Below are positions 1 to 10,138 of a DNA stretch of 64,000 nt, piece by piece. Each line of letters opens with the position of its first letter. The stretch's first letter is position 1. The stretch covers positions 6,758,001 to 6,822,000 of the forward strand of contig NZ_LT629786.1 in assembly GCF_900105675.1 (NCBI RefSeq), written 5' to 3'. The notes beneath the pieces are model-generated. The model was given only the letters and a program-made list of their open reading frames with translations. It did not search any database and was not told where the DNA came from. This DNA comes from Pseudomonas synxantha (lineage in GTDB: Bacteria; Pseudomonadota; Gammaproteobacteria; Pseudomonadales; Pseudomonadaceae). Both the position numbers and the translations under genes were made by a program.

Positions 1-330
1 GTCGCGGCCCAGGGCGTAGCGCGAGATGTAGGCTTTTTCCGGCTTGGCCAGCAGTTGTGCCATCTGGGTATCGCCGGGCAGGTAGTCCATGCGCAGCGAC
101 ACCACGCGCAAGGTGCCGGGCACCAGCTCGTCGGGGTGTGAACGTTTGCTGCCGTGGGCGCCCATGTAGTCCATCTCGCCGTGGTAGCCCGCGTCGAGCC
201 AGCGTTGCAGGTGCTGTTCATGCTCAGCCAGGTCGAGGCCGCTGATGCCGACTTGTTGGAAGCCCAGCTCGCGGCCCCAGTCTTTGATCGATTGGGCGAG
301 GGCGGGCAGATCGGAGGTAATAGCAGGCAT
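1..330 (-). CDS. queG: Epoxyqueuosine reductase QueG (N-terminal part, cut by window edge)
   Basis: The minus strand reads an open frame from the ATG at 330 to the window edge with no stop, about 110 residues. It begins MPAITSDLPALAQSIKDW and continues through GFQQVGISGLDL, a GYHGEMDYMG segment and a PGTLRVVSLRMDYL stretch, the usual N-terminal half of QueG. The family is a cobalamin- and iron-sulfur-dependent cytoplasmic enzyme that reduces epoxyqueuosine in tRNA to queuosine. The [4Fe-4S] cysteine motifs lie outside the window. It is divergent from nnrD with only 63 bases between the starts, so the two promoters must be close together. The identification rests on recalled family sequence and on the conserved queG/nnrD/tsaE neighbourhood. 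Confidence 0.9.
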   Translation of the reverse strand, partial: MPAITSDLPALAQSIKDWGRELGFQQVGISGLDLAEHEQHLQRWLDAGYHGEMDYMGAHGSKRSHPDELVPGTLRVVSLRMDYLPGDTQMAQLLAKPEKAYISRYALGRD

Positions 331-393
331 GAGACACAGGAAACCACGGGTTAGATGCGTATAATTCTGCCAGACATCGGAGCTTGAAGACGC

Positions 394-1254
394 ATGCCTC
401 AGACAAAACACCAAATAACCGACGTTCAGCCCCTGTTGCCCGGCCATTTGCCGCAACTGGCTGCGCGTTCCCCGGATGCCCATAAAGGCCAGTTCGGCCA
501 TGTATTAGTCATCGGTGGCGACCGCGGCTTTGGTGGCGCGGCGTTACTGAGTACCGAAAGTGCCCTGCGCGGCGGTGCCGGCATGGTGTCCCTGGCGACC
601 CGCCCTGAGCATGTGCCGGCGGCGCTGGCACGGCTGCCGGAAGTGATGACGGTGGGCGTCAGCTCTGCGAACCAGTTGATGAGCCTGCTGGAAAAAATCT
701 CGGTCATCGTGATTGGCCCTGGCTTGGGCGCTGCGGCGTGGGGCAAAAGCCTGCTGTCCGTGGCGGCCAATGCCCAGCAGCCGCAGGTCTGGGATGCTGA
801 CGCCTTGAATCAGCTGGCCACAGGCAGCGTCAGCCTTCCTGCCAATAGCGTGATCACCCCGCATCCAGGTGAAGCAGCGCGGTTGTTGGGTATCTCGACA
901 GCCGAGGTTCAGGCAGACCGCCTTAAGGTGGCGCGCGCGTTGAGCGAGAAATTCAATGCGGTGGCTATCCTCAAGGGTGCTGGCAGTTTGATTGCTAGCC
1001 CGGACGGACGTGTTTCCCGCTGTGATCAAGGCCATCCGGCCATGGCGACGGCTGGGCTTGGTGATGTCTTGGCCGGCCTGGTCGGCGCGTTATTGGCCCA
1101 GGGCATGTCCGCCTATGAGGCAAGTTGCCTGGCGGTATGGTTGCACGCCACGGCGGGAGATCGCCAAGGCAGTTTTGGTCGCGGCCTGGCTGCCAGCGAC
1201 CTGATACCTGCCATTCGTCAATTGCTGGAGGAGCAGTCACCGTGCCTGAATTAG
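394..1254 (+). CDS. nnrD: ADP-dependent NAD(P)H-hydrate dehydratase (stand-alone NnrD domain)
   Basis: 286 residues of the ribokinase-like YjeF C-terminal fold. Visible family blocks are KGQFGHVLVIGG (residues about 31-42), VIGPGLG, a WDADALNQL block, TPHPGEAARLLG, KGAGSLI, and the catalytic ATAGLGDVLAG loop. The enzyme dehydrates damaged NAD(P)H hydrate back to NAD(P)H using ADP. In E. coli this domain is fused behind an epimerase domain (NnrE); here only the dehydratase half is present and the divergent queG begins right upstream, so the epimerase must be elsewhere or absent. The NPGM part of the usual loop reads GHPAM. A GGAG lies just upstream of the ATG. The 3' end overlaps tsaE by 13 bases, implying cotranscription. 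Confidence 0.9.
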   Translation: MPQTKHQITDVQPLLPGHLPQLAARSPDAHKGQFGHVLVIGGDRGFGGAALLSTESALRGGAGMVSLATRPEHVPAALARLPEVMTVGVSSANQLMSLLEKISVIVIGPGLGAAAWGKSLLSVAANAQQPQVWDADALNQLATGSVSLPANSVITPHPGEAARLLGISTAEVQADRLKVARALSEKFNAVAILKGAGSLIASPDGRVSRCDQGHPAMATAGLGDVLAGLVGALLAQGMSAYEASCLAVWLHATAGDRQGSFGRGLAASDLIPAIRQLLEEQSPCLN

Positions 1255-1712
1255 TGCTTTCCTTGGCGAATGAAGACGCCATGGTTGCGTTCGGTCAACG
1301 CATCTCGCAGGTCACCGCCGGGGCAGGATTGATTTTTCTCGAGGGTGACCTTGGGGCCGGCAAGACCACACTGTCGCGAGGAATTATTCGCGGTCTTGGC
1401 CATACGGGCGCGGTCAAAAGCCCGACGTTCACTTTGGTAGAGCCCTACGAGATCGGTGACGTGCGTGCCTTCCACTTCGACCTCTATCGCCTGGTCGACC
1501 CCGAAGAGCTCGAATTCATGGGTATCCGTGATTATTTCGACGAAGATGCGCTATGCCTGATCGAATGGCCAGATAAAGGCACAGGCTTTTTGCCAAAGCC
1601 AGACATGACCATTACCATTACGCCGCATGAGCACGGACGTCAGCTGAAGTTGTTGCCCCAGAGCGAGCGCGCTAAAGCGTGGTGCGCCACTCTGGCATTG
1701 GAATTCAAATAA
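1242..1712 (+). CDS. tsaE: tRNA threonylcarbamoyladenosine biosynthesis ATPase TsaE
   Basis: 156 residues from a GTG at 1242, chosen because it follows a GGAGGAG ribosome site and starts PELVLSLANEDAM as in the family; the longer in-frame extension would overlap nnrD deeply. Walker A is GDLGAGKT (residues 35-42), and the SPTFTLVEPY and HFDLYRL blocks follow. TsaE is the P-loop ATPase that works with TsaB and TsaD to make t6A at position 37 of ANN-decoding tRNAs in the cytoplasm. It overlaps nnrD upstream and ends 17 bases before amiB, placing it inside the nnrD-tsaE-amiB-mutL-miaA-hfq-hflX chain. Confidence 0.95.
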   Translation: MPELVLSLANEDAMVAFGQRISQVTAGAGLIFLEGDLGAGKTTLSRGIIRGLGHTGAVKSPTFTLVEPYEIGDVRAFHFDLYRLVDPEELEFMGIRDYFDEDALCLIEWPDKGTGFLPKPDMTITITPHEHGRQLKLLPQSERAKAWCATLALEFK

Positions 1713-1729
1713 AATTGGTGGGGTTAGGT

Positions 1730-3151
1730 ATGCGCTTTCGCGCGTTGGTTGCTGTCGTGGGGGTGTTGCTTGCGGCAATGACTGTCAATGCTCTGGCTGC
1801 TTCACAGGTAAAGAGTGTTCGCCTGTGGCGAGCGCCGGATAACACGCGACTGGTGTTCGACCTGTCTGGCCCGGTCCAGCACAGTGTCTTTACCCTGACG
1901 GCACCTGATCGCCTGGTGATAGACATCAATGGTGCCAGTCTGGCCGCGCCGCTGAAGGTTTCTACCGCCAACACGCCAATTACCGCCATGCGCTCGGCCC
2001 AGCGTACGCCGACCGACCTGCGCGTGGTCATCGACCTGAAAAAGGCCGTGACCCCCAAAAGTTTTTCGCTGGCACCCAACGCCCAATACGGCAACCGCCT
2101 GGTGGTCGACCTGTTCGACAACCCTGCCGACGCCGCACCGCCGCCTGCGCCGACGCCAAGCGTGGCGACGGTACCGGCGGTGCCGGTCAACCCCTCGCAA
2201 CCCCAGGTCAAGCTGCCACCTCCGCCGCCCGCACCGGCTGGCAAGCGCGACATCATCGTGGTGATCGACGCCGGCCACGGTGGCGAAGACCCGGGTGCCT
2301 CCGGCTCCCGTGGCCAGCATGAGAAGGACGTGGTACTGGCGATCGCCCGCGAGCTGCAGCGCCAGATCAACGGCATGAAGGGCTACCGTGCCGAGCTGAC
2401 GCGCACCGGTGACTACTTCATTCCTTTGCGTGGCCGTACCGAAATCGCCCGTAAGAAGGGTGCTGACCTGTTCGTGTCGATCCATGCCGACGCCGCCCCG
2501 TCCACTGCCGCCTTTGGTGCTTCGGTGTTTGCCCTGTCGGATCGCGGCGCCACCTCCGAGACCGCCCGCTGGCTGGCCGACAGTGAAAACCGTTCCGACT
2601 TGATCGGCGGGGCCGGCAACGTGTCCCTCGACGATAAGGACAAGATGCTCGCCGGCGTGCTGCTCGACCTGTCGATGACCGCCTCGCTGACCTCCAGCCT
2701 GAACGTCGGCCAGAAAGTCCTGAGCAACATCGGTCGCGTGACCTCGCTGCACAAACAGCGCGTGGAGCAGGCCGGGTTCATGGTGTTGAAGTCGCCGGAT
2801 ATCCCGTCGATCCTGGTGGAAACCGGGTTTATCTCCAACGCCAACGAGGCGTCGAAGCTGGCCAGCGCCAGCCATCAGCAGGCGTTGGCACGCTCGATCA
2901 GCGCCGGCGTGCGCCAGTTCTTCCAGCAGAACCCGCCGCCGGGCACCTATATCGCCTGGCTGCGCGACTCCGGCAAGATCGCCCAGGGCCCGCGTGACCA
3001 TCGCGTGCAGCCCGGTGATACCGTCGCCATGCTGGCAGTACGTTTCCAAGTCACGCCTGCGGCCTTGCGCAGCGCCAATAACCTGAAAAGCGATGAATTG
3101 AAGATCGGCCAGGTGTTGACCATTCCCGGCACTGAATTGGCGGCGCAGTAA
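1730..3151 (+). CDS. amiB: N-acetylmuramoyl-L-alanine amidase (AmiB/AmiC type) with AMIN and LysM domains
   Basis: 473 residues. The ATG at 1730 gives a clean signal peptide ([17 protein letters not shown], cleavage near ALAA); an in-frame ATG 51 bases earlier would bury it inside tsaE. Order: AMIN domain (about 25-135), a proline-rich linker (about 145-172), Amidase_3 (about 174-395), and a C-terminal LysM (about 425-470). Zinc ligands are recognisable as His183 in IDAGHGG, Glu198 and His252 in SIHADA, with catalytic Glu364 in VETGF. It cleaves the amide between MurNAc and the stem peptide in the periplasm for daughter-cell separation, normally activated by an EnvC/NlpD-type LytM protein. 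The stop codon overlaps the mutL start by one base. Confidence 0.93.
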   Translation: MRFRALVAVVGVLLAAMTVNALAASQVKSVRLWRAPDNTRLVFDLSGPVQHSVFTLTAPDRLVIDINGASLAAPLKVSTANTPITAMRSAQRTPTDLRVVIDLKKAVTPKSFSLAPNAQYGNRLVVDLFDNPADAAPPPAPTPSVATVPAVPVNPSQPQVKLPPPPPAPAGKRDIIVVIDAGHGGEDPGASGSRGQHEKDVVLAIARELQRQINGMKGYRAELTRTGDYFIPLRGRTEIARKKGADLFVSIHADAAPSTAAFGASVFALSDRGATSETARWLADSENRSDLIGGAGNVSLDDKDKMLAGVLLDLSMTASLTSSLNVGQKVLSNIGRVTSLHKQRVEQAGFMVLKSPDIPSILVETGFISNANEASKLASASHQQALARSISAGVRQFFQQNPPPGTYIAWLRDSGKIAQGPRDHRVQPGDTVAMLAVRFQVTPAALRSANNLKSDELKIGQVLTIPGTELAAQ

Positions 3152-5067
3152 TGAGCGAATCCATCTTGAACAGCGGCTCGCGCATTGAATTGCTCAGCCC
3201 GCGTCTTGCCAACCAGATCGCCGCCGGTGAGGTCGTTGAGCGCCCGGCTTCGGTGATCAAGGAGTTGCTGGAAAACAGCATCGACTCGGGCGCCAAGCGC
3301 ATCGATGTCGACGTGGAGCAGGGCGGTGTCAAGCTGCTGCGGGTGCGCGACGACGGCAGTGGCATCTCCGCCGATGACCTGCCGCTGGCCCTGGCCCGCC
3401 ACGCCACCAGCAAGATACGCGACCTGGAAGACCTGGAGCGGGTCATGAGCCTGGGCTTTCGCGGTGAGGCCCTGGCCTCCATCAGTTCCGTGGCCCGCCT
3501 GACTCTCACTTCCCGCACACGCAGTGCCGAGCAAGCCTGGCAAGTGGAAACCGAAGGTCGCGACATGGCGCCTCGGGTTCAGCCGGCGGCGCACCCGGTG
3601 GGCACTTCGGTGGAAGTACGCGACCTGTTCTTCAACACCCCGGCACGGCGCAAATTCCTCAAGGCCGAGAAAACCGAATTCGACCACCTGCAAGAAGTCA
3701 TCAAGCGCCTGGCCCTGGCCCGCTTCGATGTGGCGTTTCATCTGCGCCACAACGGCAAGACCATCCTCAGCCTGCACGAAGCCCACGACGACGCCGCACG
3801 CGCTCGCCGGGTGGCGGCAGTGTGCGGTAGCGGGTTCCTGGAGCAGGCACTGCCGATTGAGATCGAACGCAATGGCCTGAGGCTGTGGGGCTGGGTCGGG
3901 TTGCCGACGTTTTCCCGTAGCCAGGCCGACTTGCAGTATTTCTTTGTGAACGGCCGTGCGGTACGCGACAAGCTGGTGGCCCACGCGGTGCGCCAGGCCT
4001 ACCGCGACGTGCTGTTCAACGGGCGGCACCCGACGTTTGTGCTGTTCTTTGAGGTCGACCCGTCGGTGGTCGACGTCAACGTGCACCCGACCAAGCACGA
4101 AGTGCGCTTCCGTGATGGGCGCATGGTGCATGACTTCCTGTATGGCACGCTGCACCGCGCCTTGGGCGATGTGCGTCCGGATGACCAACTGTCAGCGCCG
4201 ATTGTCACGGCCGTGGTACGGCCAACTGGCCCGGAAGCCGGAGAGTTCGGCCCCCAGGGTGAAATGAGCCTGGCCGCCAACCTGCTGCAATCGCCACAGT
4301 CGCAACCGACCTACACGGCGCCGAACTCGGGTGCCGGTGCGGGCTATCAGTATCAATACACGCCGCGGCCGCAATCGACAGTGCCGGTGGCCGAGGCCCA
4401 GGCGGCGTACCGTGAGTTTTTCGCGCCGCTGCCGGGCGCCGAGCCGGGTATTGCTCCTTCACTGCCGGAAGGCGGCGGTGATATTCCGCCACTGGGCTAT
4501 GCCCTGGCGCAGCTCAAGGGCATCTACATTCTTGCGGAAAATGCCCATGGCCTGGTGCTGGTGGACATGCACGCCGCCCACGAACGGATCATGTACGAGC
4601 GCCTGAAAGTTGCCATGGCCAGCGAAGGCCTCAGCGGCCAGCCGCTGCTGGTGCCGGAGTCCCTGGCGGTGAGCCAGCGCGAGGCCGATTGCGCCGAAGA
4701 GCATCACAGTGTGTTCCAGAAACTTGGCTTCGAATTGCAGCGCCTGGGCCCGGAAACCCTGGCGATCCGTCAGATACCCGCCTTGCTCAAGCAGGCCGAG
4801 GCCAACCGCCTGGTGGCCGACGTGCTGGCAGACCTGATGGAATACGGCACCAGTGACCGTATCCAGGCGCATATCAATGAGCTGCTTGGCACCATGGCCT
4901 GCCACGGTGCCATTCGCGCCAATCGCCGCCTGGCCCTGCCGGAAATGAACGGCCTGCTGCGCGACATGGAAAACACCGAGCGCAGCGGCCAATGCAACCA
5001 TGGCCGACCGACCTGGACCCAGATGGGACTGGACGATCTGGACAAACTCTTCTTGCGCGGCCGTTGA
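3151..5067 (+). CDS. mutL: DNA mismatch repair protein MutL
   Basis: 638 residues. The GHKL ATPase N-terminus shows [20 protein letters not shown] (Glu41, Asn42), DDGSGI and [10 protein letters not shown]; a long Pro/Gln-rich linker (about 350-450) follows; the C-terminal dimerisation domain keeps the endonuclease metal motif [12 protein letters not shown] (from residue 472), [10 protein letters not shown] and CNHGRP. Unlike E. coli MutL this should therefore be a nicking MutL, as in species lacking MutH/Dam-directed repair. The third metal motif reads CNHGRP where many bacteria have CPHGRP. Start (ATG 3151) and stop (TGA 5065-5067) overlap amiB and miaA, so translation is probably coupled. 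Confidence 0.97.
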   Translation: MSESILNSGSRIELLSPRLANQIAAGEVVERPASVIKELLENSIDSGAKRIDVDVEQGGVKLLRVRDDGSGISADDLPLALARHATSKIRDLEDLERVMSLGFRGEALASISSVARLTLTSRTRSAEQAWQVETEGRDMAPRVQPAAHPVGTSVEVRDLFFNTPARRKFLKAEKTEFDHLQEVIKRLALARFDVAFHLRHNGKTILSLHEAHDDAARARRVAAVCGSGFLEQALPIEIERNGLRLWGWVGLPTFSRSQADLQYFFVNGRAVRDKLVAHAVRQAYRDVLFNGRHPTFVLFFEVDPSVVDVNVHPTKHEVRFRDGRMVHDFLYGTLHRALGDVRPDDQLSAPIVTAVVRPTGPEAGEFGPQGEMSLAANLLQSPQSQPTYTAPNSGAGAGYQYQYTPRPQSTVPVAEAQAAYREFFAPLPGAEPGIAPSLPEGGGDIPPLGYALAQLKGIYILAENAHGLVLVDMHAAHERIMYERLKVAMASEGLSGQPLLVPESLAVSQREADCAEEHHSVFQKLGFELQRLGPETLAIRQIPALLKQAEANRLVADVLADLMEYGTSDRIQAHINELLGTMACHGAIRANRRLALPEMNGLLRDMENTERSGQCNHGRPTWTQMGLDDLDKLFLRGR

Positions 5068-6038
5068 TGAGCGCCTTGCCCCCCGCTATCTTCCTGATGG
5101 GCCCCACGGCCGCCGGCAAGACCGACCTGGCCATCGAGCTGACCAAGGTGTTGCCCTGCGAGCTGATCAGCGTTGACTCTGCCCTGGTTTACCGGGACAT
5201 GGACATTGGTACTGCCAAGCCGTCGAAAGCGTTGTTGGCCCAGTATCCGCACCGTTTGATCGACATCATCGACCCGGCCGAGAGCTATTCGGCCGCGGAT
5301 TTTCGTACCGACGCCCTGGCGGCCATGGCTGAGATCACCGCGCGGGGCAATATTCCGCTGCTAGTGGGCGGTACGATGCTCTACTACAAGGCTTTGCAGG
5401 AAGGCCTGGCCGATATGCCGCCTGCTGACGCCCAAGTGCGCGCCGAACTCGAAGAAGAGGCTGCACGCCTCGGCTGGCAAGCCTTGCACGATCAATTGGC
5501 GGCGGTGGACCCGGTGTCCGCGGCGCGCATTCACCCCAATGACCCCCAGCGCCTCACCCGTGCCTTGGAAGTCTGGCGTGTGAGTGGCCGGACCATGACT
5601 GAACACAGGCTGAAACAAAGTGCGCAAAGTGCTGATGCAGGCGCATCTGGACAGTCACAATTGCCCTATACTGTGGCGAACCTGGCCATCGCTCCGGCAA
5701 ATCGCCAGGTGCTGCATGAACGAATTGCACAAAGATTCACAATTATGTTGGAACAGGGGTTTGTGGAGGAGGTCGTAGCACTGCGTTCAAGAGGTGACCT
5801 GCATCCCGGGCTGCCTTCGATACGTGCTGTAGGCTACCGCCAAGTCTGGGATCATCTGGATGGCAAGCTGACGTCAGCCGAAATGCAGGAGCGCGGCATC
5901 ATTGCCACGCGCCAATTGGCGAAGCGCCAGTTCACCTGGCTGCGCAGCTGGAGCGATTTGCACTGGTTGGACAGCCTGGACAGCGACAATCTGTCACGCG
6001 CCTTGAAATACTTGGGAACGGTCTCCATATTGAGCTGA
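5067..6038 (+). CDS. miaA: tRNA dimethylallyltransferase MiaA
   Basis: 323 residues from the ATG at 5067, which overlaps the mutL stop in TGATGA form. P-loop GPTAAGKT (12-19), [26 protein letters not shown] and [14 protein letters not shown] are family signatures. MiaA transfers dimethylallyl from DMAPP to A37 of UNN-decoding tRNAs. A longer in-frame start 75 bases upstream lies inside mutL and is rejected. The next gene is hfq, 94 bases on; in enterics miaA and hfq are cotranscribed with additional promoters inside and after miaA. Confidence 0.97.
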   Translation: MSALPPAIFLMGPTAAGKTDLAIELTKVLPCELISVDSALVYRDMDIGTAKPSKALLAQYPHRLIDIIDPAESYSAADFRTDALAAMAEITARGNIPLLVGGTMLYYKALQEGLADMPPADAQVRAELEEEAARLGWQALHDQLAAVDPVSAARIHPNDPQRLTRALEVWRVSGRTMTEHRLKQSAQSADAGASGQSQLPYTVANLAIAPANRQVLHERIAQRFTIMLEQGFVEEVVALRSRGDLHPGLPSIRAVGYRQVWDHLDGKLTSAEMQERGIIATRQLAKRQFTWLRSWSDLHWLDSLDSDNLSRALKYLGTVSILS

Positions 6039-6132
6039 GTCCTTGCAATTGCCGTCTATCCTTGGGGGTGTGGCGGCCATAAGCTATCTATTTTCCGATT
6101 TTTTATTATTGATCCTTAAAGGAGTGCGGCAC

Positions 6133-6393
6133 ATGTCAAAAGGGCATTCGCTACAAGACCCTTACTTGAATACTTTACGTAAAGAGAAAGTGGGGGTTTC
6201 CATCTACCTGGTCAACGGTATCAAGCTGCAAGGTACGATCGAGTCGTTCGACCAGTTCGTGATCCTGCTGAAAAACACCGTCAGCCAGATGGTCTACAAG
6301 CACGCTATCTCGACAGTCGTTCCAGTTCGTCCAATTCGTCTGCCTAGCGCAGCAGGTGACGAACAGGGTGACGCTGAGCCAGGTAACGCCTGA
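6133..6393 (+). CDS. hfq: RNA chaperone Hfq
   Basis: 86 residues: [20 protein letters not shown], Sm1 motif through [19 protein letters not shown], and Sm2 YKHAIS (55-60), the standard Hfq core with a short acidic tail typical of pseudomonads. The hexamer pairs small RNAs with mRNAs and, in Pseudomonas, holds the Crc-dependent catabolite repression complex on A-rich leaders. The ATG at 6133 follows AAAGGAGTG; an upstream in-frame start reading through the miaA-hfq gap is rejected. The 94-base gap before it is AT-rich and could hold an hfq promoter. Confidence 0.98.
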   Translation: MSKGHSLQDPYLNTLRKEKVGVSIYLVNGIKLQGTIESFDQFVILLKNTVSQMVYKHAISTVVPVRPIRLPSAAGDEQGDAEPGNA

Positions 6394-6405
6394 TAGGAGT
6401 CTCCT

Positions 6406-7707
6406 TTGTTCTTTGAGCGCCACGGTGGTGGTGAGCGAGTAATCCTCGTTCACTTGGATGGACAGGACCCTGAGGCGCGCGAAGATCCGCAGGAGTTTCA
6501 GGAGTTGGCAAATTCGGCCGGCGCCGAGACCGTTGCGTTTTTTAACGTGCCGCGTCATCGGCCAACCGCCAAATACCTGATAGGCAGCGGCAAGGTCGAG
6601 GAATTGCGCGACCTGGTCCACGCCGAAGAAGCCGATCTGGTGATCTTCAATCACATTCTCACGCCCAGTCAGGAACGTAACCTCGAACGTGTTTTCGAGT
6701 GTCGCGTGATTGACCGTACCGGCCTCATCCTCGATATTTTTGCCCAGCGCGCCCGTACCCATGAAGGCAAGCTCCAGGTCGAACTGGCCCAGCTTGACCA
6801 CATGAGCACCCGCCTGGTTCGCGGCTGGACTCACCTTGAGCGCCAGGGTGGTGGTATCGGTATGCGAGGCCCGGGTGAAACCCAGCTGGAAACCGACCGG
6901 CGCCTGCTGCGGGTTCGCCTGCGCCAGATCAAGGGCCGCCTCGAGAAAGTGCGCAGCCAACGCGAGCAATCGCGACGTGGCCGTACCCGCGCGGATATCC
7001 CGACCGTTTCCCTAGTGGGTTATACCAACGCCGGCAAATCCACGCTGTTCAACAACGTGACGAAATCGGACGTGTACGCGGCCGACCAACTGTTCGCAAC
7101 CCTCGACCCGACCCTGCGCCGCCTGGATATCGACGACCTGGGGCCGATTGTCCTGGCCGATACAGTGGGCTTCATCCGTCACTTGCCCCACAAGCTGGTC
7201 GAGGCATTTCGGTCTACGCTCGAAGAGTCGAGCAATTCCGACCTGCTCTTGCACGTGATCGATGCGGCCGAACCGGATCGCATGCTGCAAATTGAACAGG
7301 TCATGGTGGTGCTGGGCGAGATTGGTGCCCAGGACTTGCCGATCCTCGAGGTCTATAACAAACTCGATTTGCTCGAAGGCGTTGAGCCACAGATCCAGCG
7401 CGACGAAAACGGCAAGCCCCAACGGGTCTGGTTGTCGGCGCGTGATGGCAGTGGCCTGGAGCTGCTTGAACAAGCCATTGCCGAATTGCTCGGCAGCGAT
7501 TTGTTCGTCGGTACCTTGCGCTTGCCTCAGCGTTTTGCTCGACTGCGTGCACAGTTTTTCGAGTTGGGCGCGGTACAGAAAGAAGAACACGACGAAGAAG
7601 GTGTCAGCTTGCTGGCCGTTCGATTGCCGCGCTCGGAGCTCAATCGACTGGTCAGTCGCGAGGGTGTTGTACCGGCAGAGTTCATCGAACAACACACTTT
7701 GCAATAA
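6406..7707 (+). CDS. hflX: Ribosome-associated GTPase HflX
   Basis: 433 residues. The start appears to be TTG at 6406 (MFFERHGGGERVILVHLDGQ), preceded by ATAGGAGT; no ATG fits the conserved N-terminus. N-terminal HflX domain with YLIGSGKVEEL, then a glycine-rich GGIGMRGPGETQLETDRR segment, and a G domain with GYTNAGKS (205-212) and DTVGF. The family splits stalled or stressed 70S ribosomes using GTP. It follows hfq by 12 bases, so is likely cotranscribed. The rare TTG start may limit its translation. Confidence 0.95.
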   Translation: MFFERHGGGERVILVHLDGQDPEAREDPQEFQELANSAGAETVAFFNVPRHRPTAKYLIGSGKVEELRDLVHAEEADLVIFNHILTPSQERNLERVFECRVIDRTGLILDIFAQRARTHEGKLQVELAQLDHMSTRLVRGWTHLERQGGGIGMRGPGETQLETDRRLLRVRLRQIKGRLEKVRSQREQSRRGRTRADIPTVSLVGYTNAGKSTLFNNVTKSDVYAADQLFATLDPTLRRLDIDDLGPIVLADTVGFIRHLPHKLVEAFRSTLEESSNSDLLLHVIDAAEPDRMLQIEQVMVVLGEIGAQDLPILEVYNKLDLLEGVEPQIQRDENGKPQRVWLSARDGSGLELLEQAIAELLGSDLFVGTLRLPQRFARLRAQFFELGAVQKEEHDEEGVSLLAVRLPRSELNRLVSREGVVPAEFIEQHTLQ

Positions 7708-7803
7708 AAGCCTCCTAAAGCGGTTGTGCCGCGGTAGCAGGCATTCTGTAGCATTGGTCGGCGCGCCGTGGGTGCGTCTTTGCTTTATCAGATGGAGAGC
7801 GCT

Positions 7804-8979
7804 ATGGCTTGGAATGAGCCGGGTGGCAACTCGAATAATCAGGATCCTTGGGGTGGTAAGCGCCGCAATAATGGCGACCGCAAGGGGCCACCGGATCTCG
7901 ACGAGGCCTTCCGAAAGCTGCAGGAAAGCCTGAATGGGTTGTTCGGTGGTGGAAAAAAACGTGGTGGTGACGACGGCGGTCGCACAAGCAAGGGCGGTGG
8001 CTATGGCCTGTTGGGCCTGGGTCTTGTCGTGCTGGCGGCCGTGTGGCTCTACAGTGCGGTATACGTCGTGGACGAGCAGGAGCAGGCCGTGGTGCTGCGC
8101 TTCGGCAAGTACTACGAGACTGTCGGCCCGGGCCTGAATATCTATTTCCCGCCGATCGACAAGAAGTACATGGAGAACGTCACGCGTGAGCGGGCGTACA
8201 CCAAGCAGGGCCAGATGCTGACCGAAGACGAGAACATCGTCGAAGTGCCGCTGACCGTGCAGTACAAGATCAGCAACCTGCAGGACTTCGTTCTGAACGT
8301 CGACCAGCCGGAAATCAGCCTGCAACACGCAACCGAAAGTGCCCTGCGCCACGTGGTGGGTTCTACCGCCATGGACCAGGTGCTCACCGAAGGTCGTGAA
8401 TTGATGGCAAGCGAAATCAAGGAGCGTCTGCAACGCTTCCTCGACACCTATCGCACCGGTATCACCGTCACCCAGGTGAACGTACAGAGCGCAGCGGCAC
8501 CGCGTGAAGTGCAGGAAGCCTTTGACGACGTGATCCGCGCCCGTGAAGACGAGCAGCGTTCGCGCAACCAGGCTGAAACCTACGCCAACGGCGTCGTGCC
8601 GGAAGCCCGCGGCCAGGCCCAGCGTATCATCGAGGATGCCAACGGCTATCGCGATGAGGTGGTCTCCCGTGCCAAGGGTGAGGCAGATCGCTTTACCAAG
8701 CTGGTAGCCGAGTACCGCAAGGCGCCGGAAGTCACCCGTGAGCGTCTGTACCTGGACACCATGCAGGAAGTCTTCAGCAACACCAGCAAGGTTCTCGTGA
8801 CTGGCAGCAAGGGTGGGCAGAACAACCTGCTGTACCTGCCGCTGGACAAGATGATCGAAGGTGGTCGTAGTGGCACCAGCGCACCGTCTACCGGTTCCAG
8901 TGCCGCTGCCAACGAAGCGAGCGCCCGTGCGGCCGCTGACTTGCTGCAACAGCAAACACGTACCAGGGAGAGTCGTTGA
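7804..8979 (+). CDS. hflK: FtsH protease regulator HflK
   Basis: 391 residues from ATG 7804 (MAWNEPGGNSNNQDPWGG), preceded by GGAGAG; the longer in-frame start is rejected. A Gly/Asn-rich cytoplasmic head (1-70) precedes one transmembrane helix (about 73-92, GLLGLGLVVLAAVWLYSAVY), then an SPFH/Band-7 domain and a coiled-coil segment, ending in a Ser/Ala-rich tail. HflK pairs with HflC into a large periplasmic dome around FtsH in the inner membrane and restrains its proteolysis. Its stop overlaps the hflC start by one base. Confidence 0.95.
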   Translation: MAWNEPGGNSNNQDPWGGKRRNNGDRKGPPDLDEAFRKLQESLNGLFGGGKKRGGDDGGRTSKGGGYGLLGLGLVVLAAVWLYSAVYVVDEQEQAVVLRFGKYYETVGPGLNIYFPPIDKKYMENVTRERAYTKQGQMLTEDENIVEVPLTVQYKISNLQDFVLNVDQPEISLQHATESALRHVVGSTAMDQVLTEGRELMASEIKERLQRFLDTYRTGITVTQVNVQSAAAPREVQEAFDDVIRAREDEQRSRNQAETYANGVVPEARGQAQRIIEDANGYRDEVVSRAKGEADRFTKLVAEYRKAPEVTRERLYLDTMQEVFSNTSKVLVTGSKGGQNNLLYLPLDKMIEGGRSGTSAPSTGSSAAANEASARAAADLLQQQTRTRESR

Positions 8980-9845
8980 TGAGCAATAAATCGCTGACCG
9001 CTCTGATTGTGGGCGTCGTCGTGGTCATCGCTGCCTGGAACTGCTTCTACATCGTGGCTCAGACCGAGCGTGCGGTGCTGCTGCAATTCGGTCGTGTGGT
9101 CCAGGCGGATGTCCAGCCGGGCCTGCATGTGAAAGTCCCCTACGTCAACCAGGTGCGCAAGTTCGACGCCCGCCTTATGACCCTGGATGCACCGACACAG
9201 CGCTTCCTGACCCTGGAAAAGAAAGCCGTGATGGTTGACGCCTACGCCAAGTGGCGCGTCAAGGATGCCGAGCGCTTCTACACAGCGACCTCCGGCCTCA
9301 AGCAGATTGCTGACGAGCGTCTGTCGCGTCGTCTGGAATCGGGCCTGCGTGACCAGTTTGGTAAACGCACCCTGCACGAGGTGGTATCCGGTGAGCGGGA
9401 TGCGCTGATGGCTGACATCACGCGTTCGCTGAACACCATGGCGGAAAAAGAGCTGGGTATCGAAGTGGTCGATGTCCGGGTCAAGGCCATTGACCTGCCC
9501 AAGGAAGTCAACCGCAGCGTGTTCGAGCGCATGAGCACCGAGCGTGAGCGCGAGGCCCGTGAGCACCGCGCCAAGGGTAACGAGCTGGCAGAGGGGATCC
9601 GTGCGGATGCCGACCGTCAGCGCCGTGTCCTGCTGGCAGAAGCTTATCGCGAGTCTGAAGAGGCCCGTGGTGATGGTGATGCCCAAGCCGCGGCGATCTA
9701 CGCCAAGGCCTACGGCCAGGACCAGGAGTTCTACGCGTTCTACCGTAGCCTGCGCGCCTACCGTGAAAGCTTCGCGAACAAAACCGACGTCATGGTGCTG
9801 GACCCAAGCAGCGACTTCTTCCGCTACCTGGAAAAGTCCAAGTAA
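8979..9845 (+). CDS. hflC: FtsH protease regulator HflC
   Basis: 288 residues, ATG at 8979 overlapping the hflK stop; an in-frame TTG three bases earlier is not needed. One N-terminal membrane helix (about 6-25) is followed by an SPFH domain (QTERAVLLQFGRV, GLHVKVPYV) and the RADADRQRRVLLAEAY coiled region, ending in FFRYLEKSK. It is the partner of HflK. In other pseudomonads I recall a small DUF2065 gene between hflC and hisZ; none is visible here. Confidence 0.95.
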   Translation: MSNKSLTALIVGVVVVIAAWNCFYIVAQTERAVLLQFGRVVQADVQPGLHVKVPYVNQVRKFDARLMTLDAPTQRFLTLEKKAVMVDAYAKWRVKDAERFYTATSGLKQIADERLSRRLESGLRDQFGKRTLHEVVSGERDALMADITRSLNTMAEKELGIEVVDVRVKAIDLPKEVNRSVFERMSTEREREAREHRAKGNELAEGIRADADRQRRVLLAEAYRESEEARGDGDAQAAAIYAKAYGQDQEFYAFYRSLRAYRESFANKTDVMVLDPSSDFFRYLEKSK

Positions 9846-9935
9846 CCAGCCTGTAATTCTGTAGGACGCACTCCGTCGGGCGGCTAAAATGCCTGGCGGG
9901 GTGCTCCTTTCAGAAAACGGGTGTATGATGCGGCA

Positions 9936-9958
9936 GCCGGGAAATTCCCGGCTTTTTT
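9936..9958 (+). terminator. Intrinsic terminator after hflC
   Basis: GCCGGG (9936-9941), loop AAATT, CCCGGC (9947-9952), then six T. It closes the long nnrD-hflC chain. The remaining bases to 10138 hold no convincing gene and probably carry the hisZ promoter. Confidence 0.85.
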
Positions 9959-10138
9959 GCGTCTGCATGTTTGATTCGGCAGGCGTGACAGGTTTTTCGA
10001 GGAAAGTGCCCGACGAGGCCGGTTACAGGCCGTTCGTCACGTCGCTCTTGCGCGTGGTTTATGCAAGAGGCGGGTATTTTCTGCTTCACTCAAGGTTCGG
10101 CCGAGGGCTGGCCGCCCGGATCAAAGGGGAATGGCGTA

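Noticed and set aside
9889..10138. Possible small gene between hflC and hisZ (DUF2065 place)
   Set aside because: Open frames here cross the terminator and the hisZ start, and none resembles a small membrane protein.
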